The notes: generated by a model from the letters alone, not told the origin. A stretch of 64,000 nucleotides of DNA from Phyto melanocephala (GCA_941918925.1 OW799233.1:44010275-44074274), one strand, 5' to 3'. Positions 38,700 to 49,395 are shown, numbered from the stretch's first letter. Program-made: numbers and translations.

Positions 38700-38965
38700 A
38701 GTTTGACATACTCCAGAATACAAAAAAATTGTCAGCTGGGCTGGCACCGCCACCTTGTATAAGTGTACCCTGCCGTAAATGTTAAAGTTGCGTTCTCAGA
38801 TAATTCAAGGCGAATTTAATTATTAGGTGGTGGTAATTCTACAACAAATACAACATTAAAAAAACAACATAAATAATATTTGACAACTCAACCATCATAT
38901 ATGCAAATACAAAAGTAGATCAGCTGCGTTGTCAACACCGCCTGATAATGAATTCGCCTTGGACA
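38700..38965. repeat. Diverged repeat V sharing AAGGCGAATT motifs with 49.4-50.15 kb
   Basis: CAAGGCGAATTTAATTATTA and GGTGGTGGTAATTCTACAAC are here in one orientation; 49910-49955 and 50110-50150 carry the inverse. GTCAGCTGGGCTGGCACC resembles the arms at 49880. Probably fragments of one palindromic MITE family. Confidence 0.5.
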
Positions 38966-38979
38966 CGTTTGTTAAAATT

Positions 38980-39270
38980 TTTTTGTTCTGCTCCAGTTCT
39001 GCTGTTAGAGGTCACATCAGCCTCGCACTTAACCCCCCGATCGCACGTGCAATATGTATGGTAACTATAGCCACAACAACTGTCAAATTCTATTGCCACC
39101 GTCGTGATTCAGCTCTGGTCGGGTCAAGAGCTCGCGCTCTTGTCCCTTTTTATCTGACTTCGAGAGTTTTGCGTCTCACTTTCACGAGGTTAACTGTGTG
39201 GCGTCGCGTAACTGTGCTTTGGATACAGTTTCCAGACTATTCTACAGTTAACCGCGTGTTTTCGTTTTAA
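38980..39270. other. GC-richer island without recognised gene
   Basis: Base composition is clearly less AT-rich than its neighbours (e.g. CACTTAACCCCCCGATCGCA). A 113-codon frame crosses it, but the protein shows no domain and starts at a doubtful codon. It may be the LTR or body of a retroelement. Confidence 0.3.
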
Positions 39271-39273
39271 TTG

Positions 39274-39545
39274 GAGGAGTACCAAATAAACTCATTTTAC
39301 TTGTGACTGGAGGAGTACCATATAAACTCAAAATGAGACTGGAGGAGTTCCATAAAACTCAGCAGTAATTATTGTTCAGACGTCTCCGACTTCCTATACA
39401 ATGGTATAGGTCGACCTGCGGTACCTGAACCAAGTTTGATAACTGGAGGAGAACCATTAAACTCAATTTTTACTTATTGTTCGAGTGTCTCCAACTTCCT
39501 ATACAAAGGTATAGGTCGACTTGCGGAGCCCGAATCAACATAAGA
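39274..39545 (+). repeat. ~110-bp repeat units (right of Rab23)
   Basis: Two short and two longer units with TGGAGGAGTACCA/TGGAGGAGTTCCATAAAAC and CTCCGACTTCCTATACAAT, matching 34975-35200 in the same orientation. A hairpin-like pair AGACTTACT/AGTAAGTCT follows at 39543-39588. Confidence 0.75.
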
Positions 39546-41208
39546 CTTACTAAATCACAAGTAATAAATCTTGTGAACAGTAAGTCTCACTACAAACACT
39601 TTTGGAGGGATAACCTGGCAATATGCTTATGCAGCCAACCAATTTTAATAATTTAAAAAAAAATTCTATTGCCAACACAAGATATTAACGTGTGGACTGC
39701 ATGAATATGTATTATAACCAGGGACCGTAACAGTTACGACTTTTTTAAAAAAAGTCAAAATATAATAGTTATTTTTTTACTTTTATCATTTCGGTCAGAA
39801 ATAAAAGTTAAAATTTGACTTTTATTTTTTATGTAAAAAATATAAGTTAAAATATGACTTTTATTTTTTAAGTCAAAAATAAAAGTTAAAATCTGACTTT
39901 TATTTTTTCGGTCAAAAATAACGACACTGATGACAATATTATTTTACCGTTTTACGTTACTAATTTAAGAAGTATCAACTACTGTGATAGCACAGTAGAA
40001 TTGTTATATCATTATTATCAACTCTTCTTTGCCTTTGCTTTGCATATCAGTAAACAGTTCATTTTAGTGCAGTTGACAAACATTTGACAACGTGATTTTT
40101 TAACTCATTAATTAAGTTTTATATAAATCAGTGAAACACGGGTCGTAAACGGAATGTTTTAATTCACGAATATTACATTAACTTTCTAGCCAATAAACGT
40201 TTTTGTATACATATGTACTCTATTATATTTTTTTATACCCGCCACCAAAAAAATGGTGGGGGTATATTCATTTTGTCATTCCGTTTGTAACACATCGAAA
40301 TATCCATTTTAGACCCCATAAAGTATATATATTCTGAATCAGGGTTTGATTTGATGACGATCTAGCTATGTCCGTCCTAGGGGGCTAAAATTTTGCCAGA
40401 ATCTTTCTTATAGACAAGGTTTGTTTTGTATTGAAAATGGGCTAAATCGGAATATTAGGAAGAGAGTTATAGCTCGAAAAGCAAGAGTAGGTCGAAAAAA
40501 CCGTGTCCTTCGAACATCGAATAAAATGGAATTGTGTCCAAACGCATTAACGTAGACTCATGAAACTTGAATATATATTTTCTGAGTAAAAAAAATATTT
40601 TTCCCCGAAAATTATCTAAATCTATGCATTAGGAGAGGAGTTATCGATCAAAATGTACGAAAATTTATACCGCACAGTGTATTTTTCGGTATATTTAAAA
40701 ACAAAAACGTCATAAAAGCAACAAAATTGGATGTACGACTCTGAAATTTTGCACACTTTGTTTTTTGGTGAAATGCTTTTTTGTAACGGAAAATCAATGT
40801 GCCACGCCCACTTTTACGCCCACCTCCCATATAACGATTTTCCTAAAATTTATATAATTTCTCTATTAATATAGATTTTGGAATAATAAAGGACAATATT
40901 GAAACACCTAAGTTGTACTCATTCGTAAAAACAACTTTGAAACGCCTACTATAACGCCCACTCTTCACGTTATCAACCGTTAATGATATTTAAAAGCTCA
41001 TAAAACCGACAAAATTAGAGGTATGATGATGAAATTTGCTACATATATCCTTCTAATCAATGTAATTGTTGTGCCAAAAAGTTTAGGTGACACGCCCACT
41101 TTAACGCCTACCTCCCATATAACGGTTTATCTTAAATTCATGTAATTTCTCTATTGACAAAGTTTTTGGGAAAATAAAGGACTATATTTAAATATCTAAG
41201 GGCCATTA

Positions 41209-41605
41209 TTATAACTTACCAATAACTAAAGTCAGGATGTTATCGGACAGATAACTAGTTTTTCGTTATTACAACTTCACTTTAACCTAAAAGTGTCAGA
41301 TAAGTTAAAGGGAAGATCACTCTACCTTTAACTTTTAACGTGAGGTTTATAATTAAAAGTTACCATATTTTCTACCGTATAAGGGAATTGTATACTATTT
41401 GCTTGTTGTTGCCACTTTGGTTTTAAAAAACTAATAAATTTGTTCAGCATTTGCTTAGGTGCTGCCATACTTAAAAATATATACAATTTATTTTACAGGC
41501 AGGTTGTAATAACGAAAAATACTTAATGGTCAGTTTATTGCTCACGTTAACAAAAGTTACCTTTTATTAACATGAACTTTGTCGGCAAGTTGTAATAATG
41601 GCCCT
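41209..41605. mobile_element. TA-flanked MITE U
   Basis: Ends AGGGCCATTATTATAACTTA and (reverse complement) AGGGCCATTATTACAACTTG, with TA at both sides. The related repeat at ~59970-59990 reads ATATGTAAGTTGTATTT without the element, which is the empty site. A diverged partial copy lies at ~57480-57745. Confidence 0.8.
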
Positions 41606-41712
41606 TAGTTGTATTTATTAGCAGAAACTTTATTGACACGCCTAATTTAACGCCCACATTCACTAAAAGACTAAATTTATGAAAACATTTTACTCTCATA
41701 TCGAAGTTATTA

Positions 41713-42073
41713 AGGGTGGTTACATTTTAAGGGCCAATGTTGATTTTAAATAAAACACAAATTATTTAAGAATTTATTATCATATCTTTTTATATTGATT
41801 ATATTTGTATGTTTCAATTATGTATTTAACAAAATATCGGCCAAATACAAACCCACCCCCCTCCCCACAAAGTGCACAAAGTGCATTTTGATTTGAACTC
41901 CCATTTTTATAAAAAAACTGAATAACTTTAAAGCGTTGCTCATTTGCGTATCTTTCCACGGATCAAATTGAGTAAGTTTAAGATTGAGAAATGTCAAGTG
42001 AAATGCAGAAAACAAATTTAAAGACTAGGTGTAGTTCACCTTCAACATGGGCCCTTAAAATTTAACCACCCTC
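41713..42073 (-). mobile_element. Mariner-like MITE T (copy 2)
   Basis: TIR AGGGTGGTTACATTTTAAGG (left) and AGGGTGGTTAAATTTTAAGG (right, reverse complement), continuing GGCC(A/C)ATGTTGA. TA borders the ends. Inside, the minus strand keeps only ~30 diverged transposase residues (YANEQRFKVIQFFYKNGSSN) joined to the C-terminal tail. The empty site is at ~60073 (GAAGTTATACAAAG). Confidence 0.8.
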
Positions 42074-42598
42074 TACAAAGAAAGTGATACATATTTTATT
42101 ATAAAGAGATTATTCCACAATGAATAACAAAATAATAAATATTGTGCTTTAAATGTACACAGAATTGGTGGTGGGTATAAAAGATTCGGCACAGCCGAAT
42201 ATAGTGCTCTTACTTGTTTCTTTTTGTTTTAATACAAATTCAACATGTACTTATAATTCTTAAAATAAAAACTGTGTTAATATTTAATTAAAATTTTATT
42301 TAACTTTTTTAACATCTGCTTGCAATAGGAACAAAAGTCAAATTTTAACTTTTATTTCTGACTTAAAAAATAAAGGTCAAATTTTAACTTTAATTTTTGA
42401 CTGAAAAAATAAAAGTCAAATTTTAACTTTAATTTTTGACTTAAAAAATAAAAGTCAAATTTTAACTTTTATTTTTGACTTAAAAAATAAAAGTCAAATT
42501 TTAACTTTTATTTTTGACCCAAAAAATATTGGTCAAAAAATAATTATTATAAAGTGACTTTTTGATAAAAGTCAAAAAAATTAAAAAAGTCTTTTAAG

Positions 42599-43956
42599 CA
42601 GGGACCGAAAATAACAGTTATTTTGGAATTTTAAAGCAAAAAAAGCATTTAGAAGTAAATGTCGTAAAACGGATTCAAGTATACCATATTGATCCTTATG
42701 CATTAGTCTATTATAAAATATGTTGCTTTTTAAAATTTTGATTTTTATTTTTTCCAGCAAAAATAAGTTATTTTTTGATTTTTATTTTTTCGAGCAAAAA
42801 TAAAAGTTACTTTTTGCTTTTTATTTTTTCGAGCAAAAATAAAAGTTATTTTTTTGATTTTTATTTTTTCGATATTATTTAAATGTAACGGTAAAGACGA
42901 GTTTTTAATAATGAAAGAAATAATAATAACACTGTACTAGAATTTGTGATTTCTCATATCTATTGTCAGTGATTGTTTAATATCGTTACATACTACTCTA
43001 AAAGCTCCTAATAACTCCTCTCATTTTTATCAATTCGTTTTGCTTAGTATTTACAAATTATCAACTATTTCTTTTTTAAACTTTGTTATCAACTATTGTC
43101 TTTAATTATTAATTATAATGTGATTTTAATTTTTTATGTATGTTATTTTTCAGGTTGTTTTAAAAACTTTTCAGCAATCATGTAGGATGATTTACTAAAT
43201 ACCTAAACAACTTTGTAACTCAGGCAAACCAGCGCCCACCATTGGTATAGAATACATAGTATACAAAAATGTGAGAAATCACAAAAAATGTGATCATCAT
43301 GGGAATTTTTTATGCACATTAAAATAAATATTTAATATTAACTTAATTATTGTAACACGTACATTTCGTTAGAAAATACATTTTTTTGTTGCTCAAAAGA
43401 ATAAAAATCAAAAAATAACTTTTATTTTTGCTCGAAAAAATAAAAATCAAAAAATAACTTTTATTTTTGCTCAAAAAAATAAAAATCAAAAAATAACTTT
43501 TATTTTTGCTCGAAAAAATAAAAATCAAAAAATAACTTTTATTTTTGCTCGAAAAAATAAAAATCAAAAATTAACTTTTATTTTTTCTCGAAAAAATAAA
43601 AATAAAAAAAATAAAAAAAATTTTATTTAACTTTTTTAACAAAAAACGAAAAAATAAAAATCAAAAAAAAAACTTTTATTTTTGCTCGAAAAAATAAAAA
43701 TCAAAAAATAACTTTTATTTTTGCTCGAAAAAATAAAAATCAAAAAATAACTTTTATTTTTGCTCAAAAAAATAAAAATCAAAAAGTAACTTTTATTTTT
43801 GCTCAAAAAAATAAAAATCAAAAAATAACTTTTATTTTTGCTCAAAAAAATAAAAATCAAAAAGTAACTTTTATTTTTGCTCAAAAAAATAAAAATCAAA
43901 AAATAATTGTTATCATCTGACTTTTATGAAAAAATTAATAATTATTACGGTCCCTG
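42599..43956. mobile_element. Inner hAT-type element, same family, opposite orientation
   Basis: Left end CAGGGACCGAAAATAACAGT, right-end reverse complement CAGGGACCGTAATAATTATT. A perfect 8-bp duplication CTTTTAAG flanks it (42591-42598, 43957-43964). Compared with the outer element the two end types are swapped, so it lies inverted inside its relative. It contains blocks of 39-bp units. Confidence 0.85.
43370..43915. repeat. 39-bp tandem units inside the inner hAT element
   Basis: Twelve or more units of the type AATCAAAAAATAACTTTTAT + TTTTGCTCGAAAAAATAAA in two blocks (43370-43570, 43640-43915), with inverse units at 42730-42880. Each unit is itself partly palindromic. The long frames here encode only a 13-residue period. 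Confidence 0.85.
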
Positions 43957-44209
43957 CTTTTAAGTTTATTATTCCTTAGCATAACAGCATCAATATGTTG
44001 TATTCAAATATCTGATAGACAAATTATATCCACCTGGCTTTTTGATTTTAAAAATAACTGTTATTTTCGGTCCCTGATTATAGCACATATTTAGTCGATG
44101 GTCACACACGACGATTATAGTTGAGTAATTCTTGAGTTTATAGATGTTTTTACGGTTTTAGGTGAGAAGAAAACGAAGGAAAAAAATAATCGCCAGTACT
44201 CGGCTATTT

Positions 44210-44469
44210 CATGGTACAATTATCAGGTAGCCTCACTAAAACAGCTGATTTTTTTTTCTCTAGCTTAAGGTTTAACTAAAATGTCAAATTTTGTTTATGT
44301 GTGTGTATATATTATGTACGTATGTATATATTCTACCGCCAAAAAAACACGCACACACATTTACTTTTTGACATTTAAGTCGTCGTTTTCCAACAACAAA
44401 ATACATGTAGAATTTTGTTGTTGCAGAACTGAGGCTACCTGATCACCAGGTCCTGATGATTGTACCATG
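44210..44469. mobile_element. hAT-type MITE family Y (copy 2), 260 bp
   Basis: Starts CATGGTACAATTATCAGGTA, ends CTGATGATTGTACCATG. Flanks GGCTATTT (44202-44209) and GGCTATTA (44470-44477) match at 7 of 8. An extra CACCAGGTC-like piece near the right end explains the extra length relative to copy 1. Confidence 0.8.
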
Positions 44470-44629
44470 GGCTATTAGAAGCAATTTTTCTTTTTTTGAA
44501 TATTTGACATTTCTTTTCATTCGGTGTTTCTCTTCTTGGTGCTTAAGAGCGTGTTTACATGAAGGGACATGTCCCAGGGACATGAATTGTATTTTGTTGA
44601 TATTTTTATGTGTCGTCTCTTTCTTTCAT

Positions 44630-44790
44630 ATACAAATCTTTAAATATCAGACATCGTTGTCCAAACAAATGTTCTGAGAATGCTGTTAGAATAAAACATC
44701 GTTAACAGCGGTCCACGCAAATTCATGTGCGCACAAAAAATTGTTTAATGCTCAAACAAATCGATGGCTGGTGTGGACCGTACGTTACTT
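44630..44790. repeat. Repeat Z (copy 2)
   Basis: Diverged match to 15355-15525 (AAACAAATGTTCTGA, AACAGCGGTCCACGC, GGCTGGTGTGGACCGTACGT). Confidence 0.6.
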
Positions 44791-45062
44791 ACATTTTACT
44801 ACTTTTTTTACCAGCTGGTTGTTTTGACATTTAGGAAAAAAAATGCTCTCCTTTACGCTATCACCTTATATAATTACATCATGATATCTCTAATTTTTTT
44901 AACAATACATTCAGGTCTTTTTTTATGCGGTAGATGCGTTCCGCATAAAAAAAGACTCTAGCTCCATTCAAAAACTAGGGATACGTTCCGGAATTTAAAA
45001 AAATCACATAAATTGAAATTAAAGTATTAAAAATGTACCAAATTCGCATGAAAAAAGGAAAT

Positions 45063-45212
45063 TTAATTTTTTTTTATGGCTCTGATTGATGATTCGCCTA
45101 GTTTAAAGTGGTCTGCCAGAGCCTTATTTTTAGCTCCATTTGCTAAGCGGTCCAAAATTTCGATTTTGGTCTCTAAAGAAATCGTTTGTCGTTTTTTCTT
45201 ATTTTTCTCCAT
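45063..45212 (-). pseudogene. CENP-B/psq-type N-terminal HTH of a pogo-superfamily transposase
   Basis: 49-codon frame starting MEKNKKKRQTISLETKIEIL, with NGAKNKALADHF and GESSIRAIKKN, then stop. This is the DNA-binding helix-turn-helix at the N terminus of Tigger/jerky-like transposases. The DDE domain is missing because the element ends only ~155 bp further on. Confidence 0.75.
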
Positions 45213-45559
45213 ATCAATTTCTTAAAATCGAATTCAAAAATTTTATGTTAGCATTGAAACCATAAAAAAATTACACTTACTTTTTGAAGCGAAACTTCAA
45301 CACCTTCGATAATTAAAATTTAAAAATCTCTGTAAAATCCCACCACAATAAATATTTTTAATTTAATGCAAAATACAACTGTCAATGACTAAACTGCAAA
45401 CGTACGTTAGAACATTTCTTCGTCACCTGCTTACAAAATCTATAAGGGAAATCCCAAATTTCAAATAATCGCTGCTGGTCTTCGCATGAAACGCATTAAT
45501 TAACAGAAAGTACAAACCTTAACAGAAATCTACAAACTTTATGGAAAGCACAAACCTTA

Positions 45560-45700
45560 TTATAGCCTTTTTACACTTGCTCACATCTTTCATCTTTCAT
45601 CAAATCAATAAGATGTTAACATCTTCCCATATGAATTGTACGTGTTTGTGTGTCAACATATCTCAACATCTTTTAAAGATGTTCCTAATAGCCTTTTTAC
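45560..45700. repeat. Repeat K with ATAGCCTTTTTACACTT ends
   Basis: ATAGCCTTTTTACACTTGCT at 45562 and again at 45688; the inverse is at 49049-49068. The interior (AAGATGTTAACATCTTCCCA, GTGTGTCAACAT) reappears inverted at 52680-52830. Confidence 0.65.
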
Positions 45701-46129
45701 ACTTACTCACATCTTAGCGGAATGCGTGGAAGATGTTGAAAATGAAAAAAACTTGTTTACATTTGCAACATCTTTCATCCTTCATCTTTCATCTGTCATA
45801 ATATTTATTGTAAATGTTTGCGCAAATAAAAATTTAAAAAATGAATTTAAAAATTCTGTATTACTTGTATTAATTATTGCCCTTGGAGAGCAATTATTAT
45901 TACAATATGCAGATTTTTCTTAGAGAATGAAGATATTAAGATATTTTATTTTATACGACATATTTCAAGTCCACTCGTTGTATGTATTTTTTTTTGTTTT
46001 TGGCATTTATAATTTTTTTCTAGTGATGCCATGTAAATTTTTGCAACAATATTTGTTTTTTCTAGTGAAGACACTAAAATAATCGAAAGATGTTGAGTGG
46101 AACAAAATGATTTATGTAATGTACTTTTA

Positions 46130-46375
46130 TGTTTAATATCAAAAATAAGTTTTTGTTCTTATTTTTCCAATTTAATATATATAATGGCAACACTATATTT
46201 GTTTCTTGCTGCCCGTCAAAATAGAAAATAGCCTAAGTTGGCAGCAGCTGCAAATGCTGTTGTGCAGTCGTGCTGCTGTGCTGCCGTCAAAATAATTGTT
46301 TGCATTTAAGCACATGGATTTTATTTTTGACATATTGCTGCTTGCTGTCTGCTGTCGTCTATGTGTTTAAAGCAT
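46130..46375. repeat. MITE N fragment (right part)
   Basis: Nearly identical to 50450-50690 (GCAGTCGTGCTGCTGTGCTG, TGTCTGCTGTCGTCTATGTG). A third fragment is at 48985-49047. Confidence 0.75.
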
Positions 46376-46420
46376 TACGATGCCTTACTTCCTCAACCTC
46401 GTATCTTAAAAAATACGGGA

Positions 46421-47857
46421 AACTGGATATGAGGGAATGTAGCCCATGCCTACCTCTATCAAGTCCCGTTTTCGGATTTTTGGCACATCTCTTTGTTTCA
46501 ACCCAATTGGCCAAAAAGTGGGTAGAGTGAATTTTATAAAAATAGTTGTTCAAAAAAGTTGTTCGAAACAAAACATGACCAGGGAAAACTGGATATGAGG
46601 GAATGTAGCCCATGTCTTCCTCTATCAATTCCCGTTTTCAAATTTTTGGCACATCTCTTTGTTTCAACCCAATTGGCCAAAAAGTGGGTTGAGTGAATTT
46701 TATAAAAATATATTTAAAAAAAAAGATTTTCGAAACAAAACATGACCAGGGAAAACTGGATATGAGGGAATGTAGCCCATGCCTTCCCCCATCATGGCCC
46801 GTTTTCAAATTTTTGGCACATCTCTTTGTTTCAACCCAATGGGGCAAAAAGTGGGTTGAGTGAATTTTATAAAAATAGTTTTTCAAAAAAGTTGTTCAAA
46901 ACAAAACATGACCAGGGAAAACTGGATATGAGGGAATGTAGCCCATGCCTACCTCTATCAAGTCCCGTTTTCGGATTTTTGGCACATCTCTTTGTTTCAA
47001 CCCAATTGGACAAAAAGTGGGTTGAGTGAATTTTATAAAAATATATTTTAAAAAAAGTTGTTCGAAACAAAACATGACCAGGGAAAACTGGATATGAGGG
47101 AATGTAGCCCATGCCTTCCTCCATCAATTCCCGTTTTTGGATTTTTGGCACATCTCTTTGTTTCAACCCAATGGGGCAAAAAGTGGGTTGAGTGAATTTT
47201 ATAAAAATAGTTTTTCAAAAAAGTTGTTCAAAACAAAACATGACCAGGGAAAACTGGATATGAGGGAATGTAGCCCATGCCTACCTCTATCAAGTCCCGT
47301 TTTCGGATTTTTGGCACATCTCTTTGTTTCAACCCAATTGGACAAAAAGTGGGTTGAGTGAATTTTATAAAAATATATTTTAAAAAAAGTTGTTCGAAAC
47401 AAAACATGACCAGCGAAAACTGGATATGAGGGAATGTAGCCCATGCCTTCCTCCATCACGCCCCGTTTTCAAATTTTTGGCACATCTCTTTGTTTCAACC
47501 CAATTGGCCAAAAAGTGGGTTGAGTGAATTTTTTAAAAATATATTTTAAAAAAAGTTGTTCGAAACAAAACATGAACAGCGAAAACTGGATATGAGGGAA
47601 TGTAGCCCACGCCTTCCTCTATCAATTCCCGTTTTCGGATTTTTGGCACATCTCTTAGTTTCAACCCAATTGGGCAAAAAGTGGGTTGAGTGAATTTTAT
47701 AAAAATAGTTTTTCAAAAAAGTTGTTCGAAACAAAACATGACCAGGGAAAACTGGATATGAGGGAATGTAGCCCGTGCCTTCCTCCATCACGCCCCGTTT
47801 TCAAATTTTTGGCACATCTCTTTGTTTCAACCCAATTGGCCAAAAAGTGGGTTGAGT
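46421..47857. repeat. 166-bp satellite array, about 8.6 units
   Basis: The marker AACTGGATATGAGGGAATGT starts at 46421, 46587, 46754, 46920, 47086, 47252, 47418, 47584 and 47750, a spacing of 166 bp (once 167). Units also contain TTTTTGGCACATCTCTTTGT and AAAAAGTGGGTTGAGTGAAT. Units 3-4 and 5-6 repeat as a ~332-bp dimer. It starts just after a TATCTTAAAAAATACGG flank also found at 50716-50732. The many frames on both strands are produced by the repeat. Confidence 0.95.
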
Positions 47858-47859
47858 TA

Positions 47860-48985
47860 CATTTGTGTATTCGCTACTTTTTTTTATATATATGTATTTT
47901 TTATAGTAATAAAAAAATTATATATGTATCTATAATTTATTTGTGTTTTACGGCATTTCGAAATAAAGTTAAAAAATATTTTTTTTAAATTTCATTTAGT
48001 AGACCAAAAAGTTTGTTGAAATACATGTAAAAGTTTGTTGAAGACCGAAAATCCTCTCCCATGCAAATATTCAGCATTGCCATTTAAATATACTTTACTT
48101 ATGTATATCTATCAGGGATGCCACTACAATAATAATTTTCCTGTAAAATTTTTCGAAAAATCGGGCAAATATGTGCAAAAAATAAATACCTTTTAAAGTA
48201 AAAATTTAATTATTAATATAGTATAAGAAATACTTTATCTATTATTAACATTTTTAGATAAATTTATGTTGAGTATTTTAATAGTGTTTATTGTAATTCA
48301 TTTATTCTGGCCTAAGTTTTTTTAATATTCTTAAAATTATTACAATTTAATTTAATTTAAAAAAATGTTTTAGGATGATTAATAAGAGAAAATAAACTTA
48401 GGCCAGAATAAATGTTTTGCAATACATTTTGGGAAAAATTTTCGAATAAAAATTTATTTATAATTGCATTTCTTTATGTTAATATAAAAAAAAATTGTGC
48501 TTATAAAATTAAGAGATAATGATAAAATTTATATCATTTTTACATCCTCCTTTACAGCATTTGTTTTCTGTATTATGATTTTTAAATGTTATTTATATAA
48601 AAGAAGCTTTTAAATATATAATTTAAATACGTTAGTTTTTAACAGTTATAAAAAAAATTTACATTTTTTCAATCAAATTTTCTACTATCAATTTCGTATT
48701 ACTTCTAAAACAAAAAAACCTGATATTTTACCAAAAACTTAAAAAAATTTTAAAATAAGCCTTGTGTATGAGGCTTATACGCACAAATTATAAAAATCTA
48801 CTCAATTTTCCTTATCGGAGCAAATTGGCATCACTGAATAAGAAAATCATATATATGAACTTGGTAACACTTTAAACACATTCTCTGAGTATTCTCGCAT
48901 ATTAAAAGAGAATAATTTTATATTGCACTCATTAAATTGAGTGTAAAATAAAAAGTTTGCCAGCGAGTTTGTTATCTTCTCGGAC
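47860..48985. other. AT-rich non-coding DNA with a hairpin at 48298-48418
   Basis: CATTTATTCTGGCCTAAGTT (48299) and AACTTAGGCCAGAATAAATG (48397-48416) are perfect 20-bp inverted arms ~80 bp apart. No gene seen. Confidence 0.7.
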
Positions 48986-49257
48986 GTACATGGATTTTAT
49001 TTTTGACATATTGCTGCATGCTGTCTGCTGTCGTCTATGTGTTTAGAGCATAAGTGTAAAAAGGCTATTAACAGAAATATTAAAAGCCCAGTGTTATCAA
49101 TTATCCAAATATTATTTTTGTATAAAAAAAAAATTTGAATATTTAAAAACCGCATAAATTCAAATTCGCATAAAAAATACCGCATAAAAAAGACCTGAGT
49201 GTATTTGGAACAAGGCAAATTTATTATCAAGTGTTGTCCTTGGGTGTTGTTGACAAC

Positions 49258-49395
49258 GCAGCTGGGGCTCAATTCTCGTTCTGTGAAACTGTGAAATGAA
49301 AAAGTTTTTGTATAGCAAAAGGTATGGTGGCACCATATGATATTACACACAAAAACTTTTCATTTCATAGTTTCATAGAATGAGAATTGATACCC
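49258..49395. repeat. Palindromic repeat, ~45-bp arms
   Basis: CAATTCTCGTTCTGTGAAAC ... and its inverse ...CATAGAATGAGAATTGATAC frame ~40 bp of loop. One arm recurs at 4825-4890. Confidence 0.75.

Larger units (their letters stand above)
40233..42219 (+). mobile_element. mini-me-like repeat, family 2 (copy b)
   Basis: Starts TATACCCGCCACC...GGTGGGGGTATA (a hairpin), has TGTAACACATCGAAATATCC, ACCCCATAAAGTATATATAT and CTATGTCCGTCC, and repeated CGCCCAC(T/C)TTTA(A/C)GCC motifs. It ends ATTCGGCACAGCCGAAT, ATAGTGCTCTTACTTGTTT. It carries two TA-flanked elements. Confidence 0.75.
39719..44076. mobile_element. Outer non-autonomous hAT element with nested insertions
   Basis: Left end CAGGGACCGTAACAGTTACG; right-end reverse complement CAGGGACCGAAAATAACAGT. 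Flanks ATTATAAC (39711-39718) and ATTATAGC (44077-44084) agree at 7 of 8 bases. Its own DNA (39719-40232, 42220-42598, 43957-44076) holds 39-bp tandem units of the type AAAATAAAAGTCAAATTTTA in opposite orientation near the two sides. Inserted are a family-2 mini-me-like repeat and a second hAT copy. No transposase. Confidence 0.8.
44908..49201 (-). mobile_element. pogo/Tigger-like relic enlarged by other repeats
   Basis: Left CATTCAGGTCTTTTTTTATG and right-end reverse complement CACTCAGGTCTTTTTTATGC are inverted ends, each bordered by TA (44906-44907, 49202-49203). Subterminal GCATAAAAAA/TTTTTTATGC repeats occur at both sides. The only coding trace is the transposase N terminus at 45063-45212. 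Most of the interior (~45560-49066) is later repeats, including a 166-bp satellite. Confidence 0.65.

Noticed and set aside
38929..39270. 113-codon frame in the GC-richer island
   Set aside because: No domain, uncertain start, surrounded by repeats; recorded only as an island.
43343..43899. Open frames of a repeated KSYFLIFIF-type protein on the minus strand
   Set aside because: A 39-bp tandem repeat (13 codons) read through; product of repeat period, not a gene.
46270..47988. Many overlapping frames on both strands at 46-48 kb
   Set aside because: All derive from the 166-bp satellite, MITE N and their flanks; the frame shifts with each unit because 166 is not a multiple of 3.
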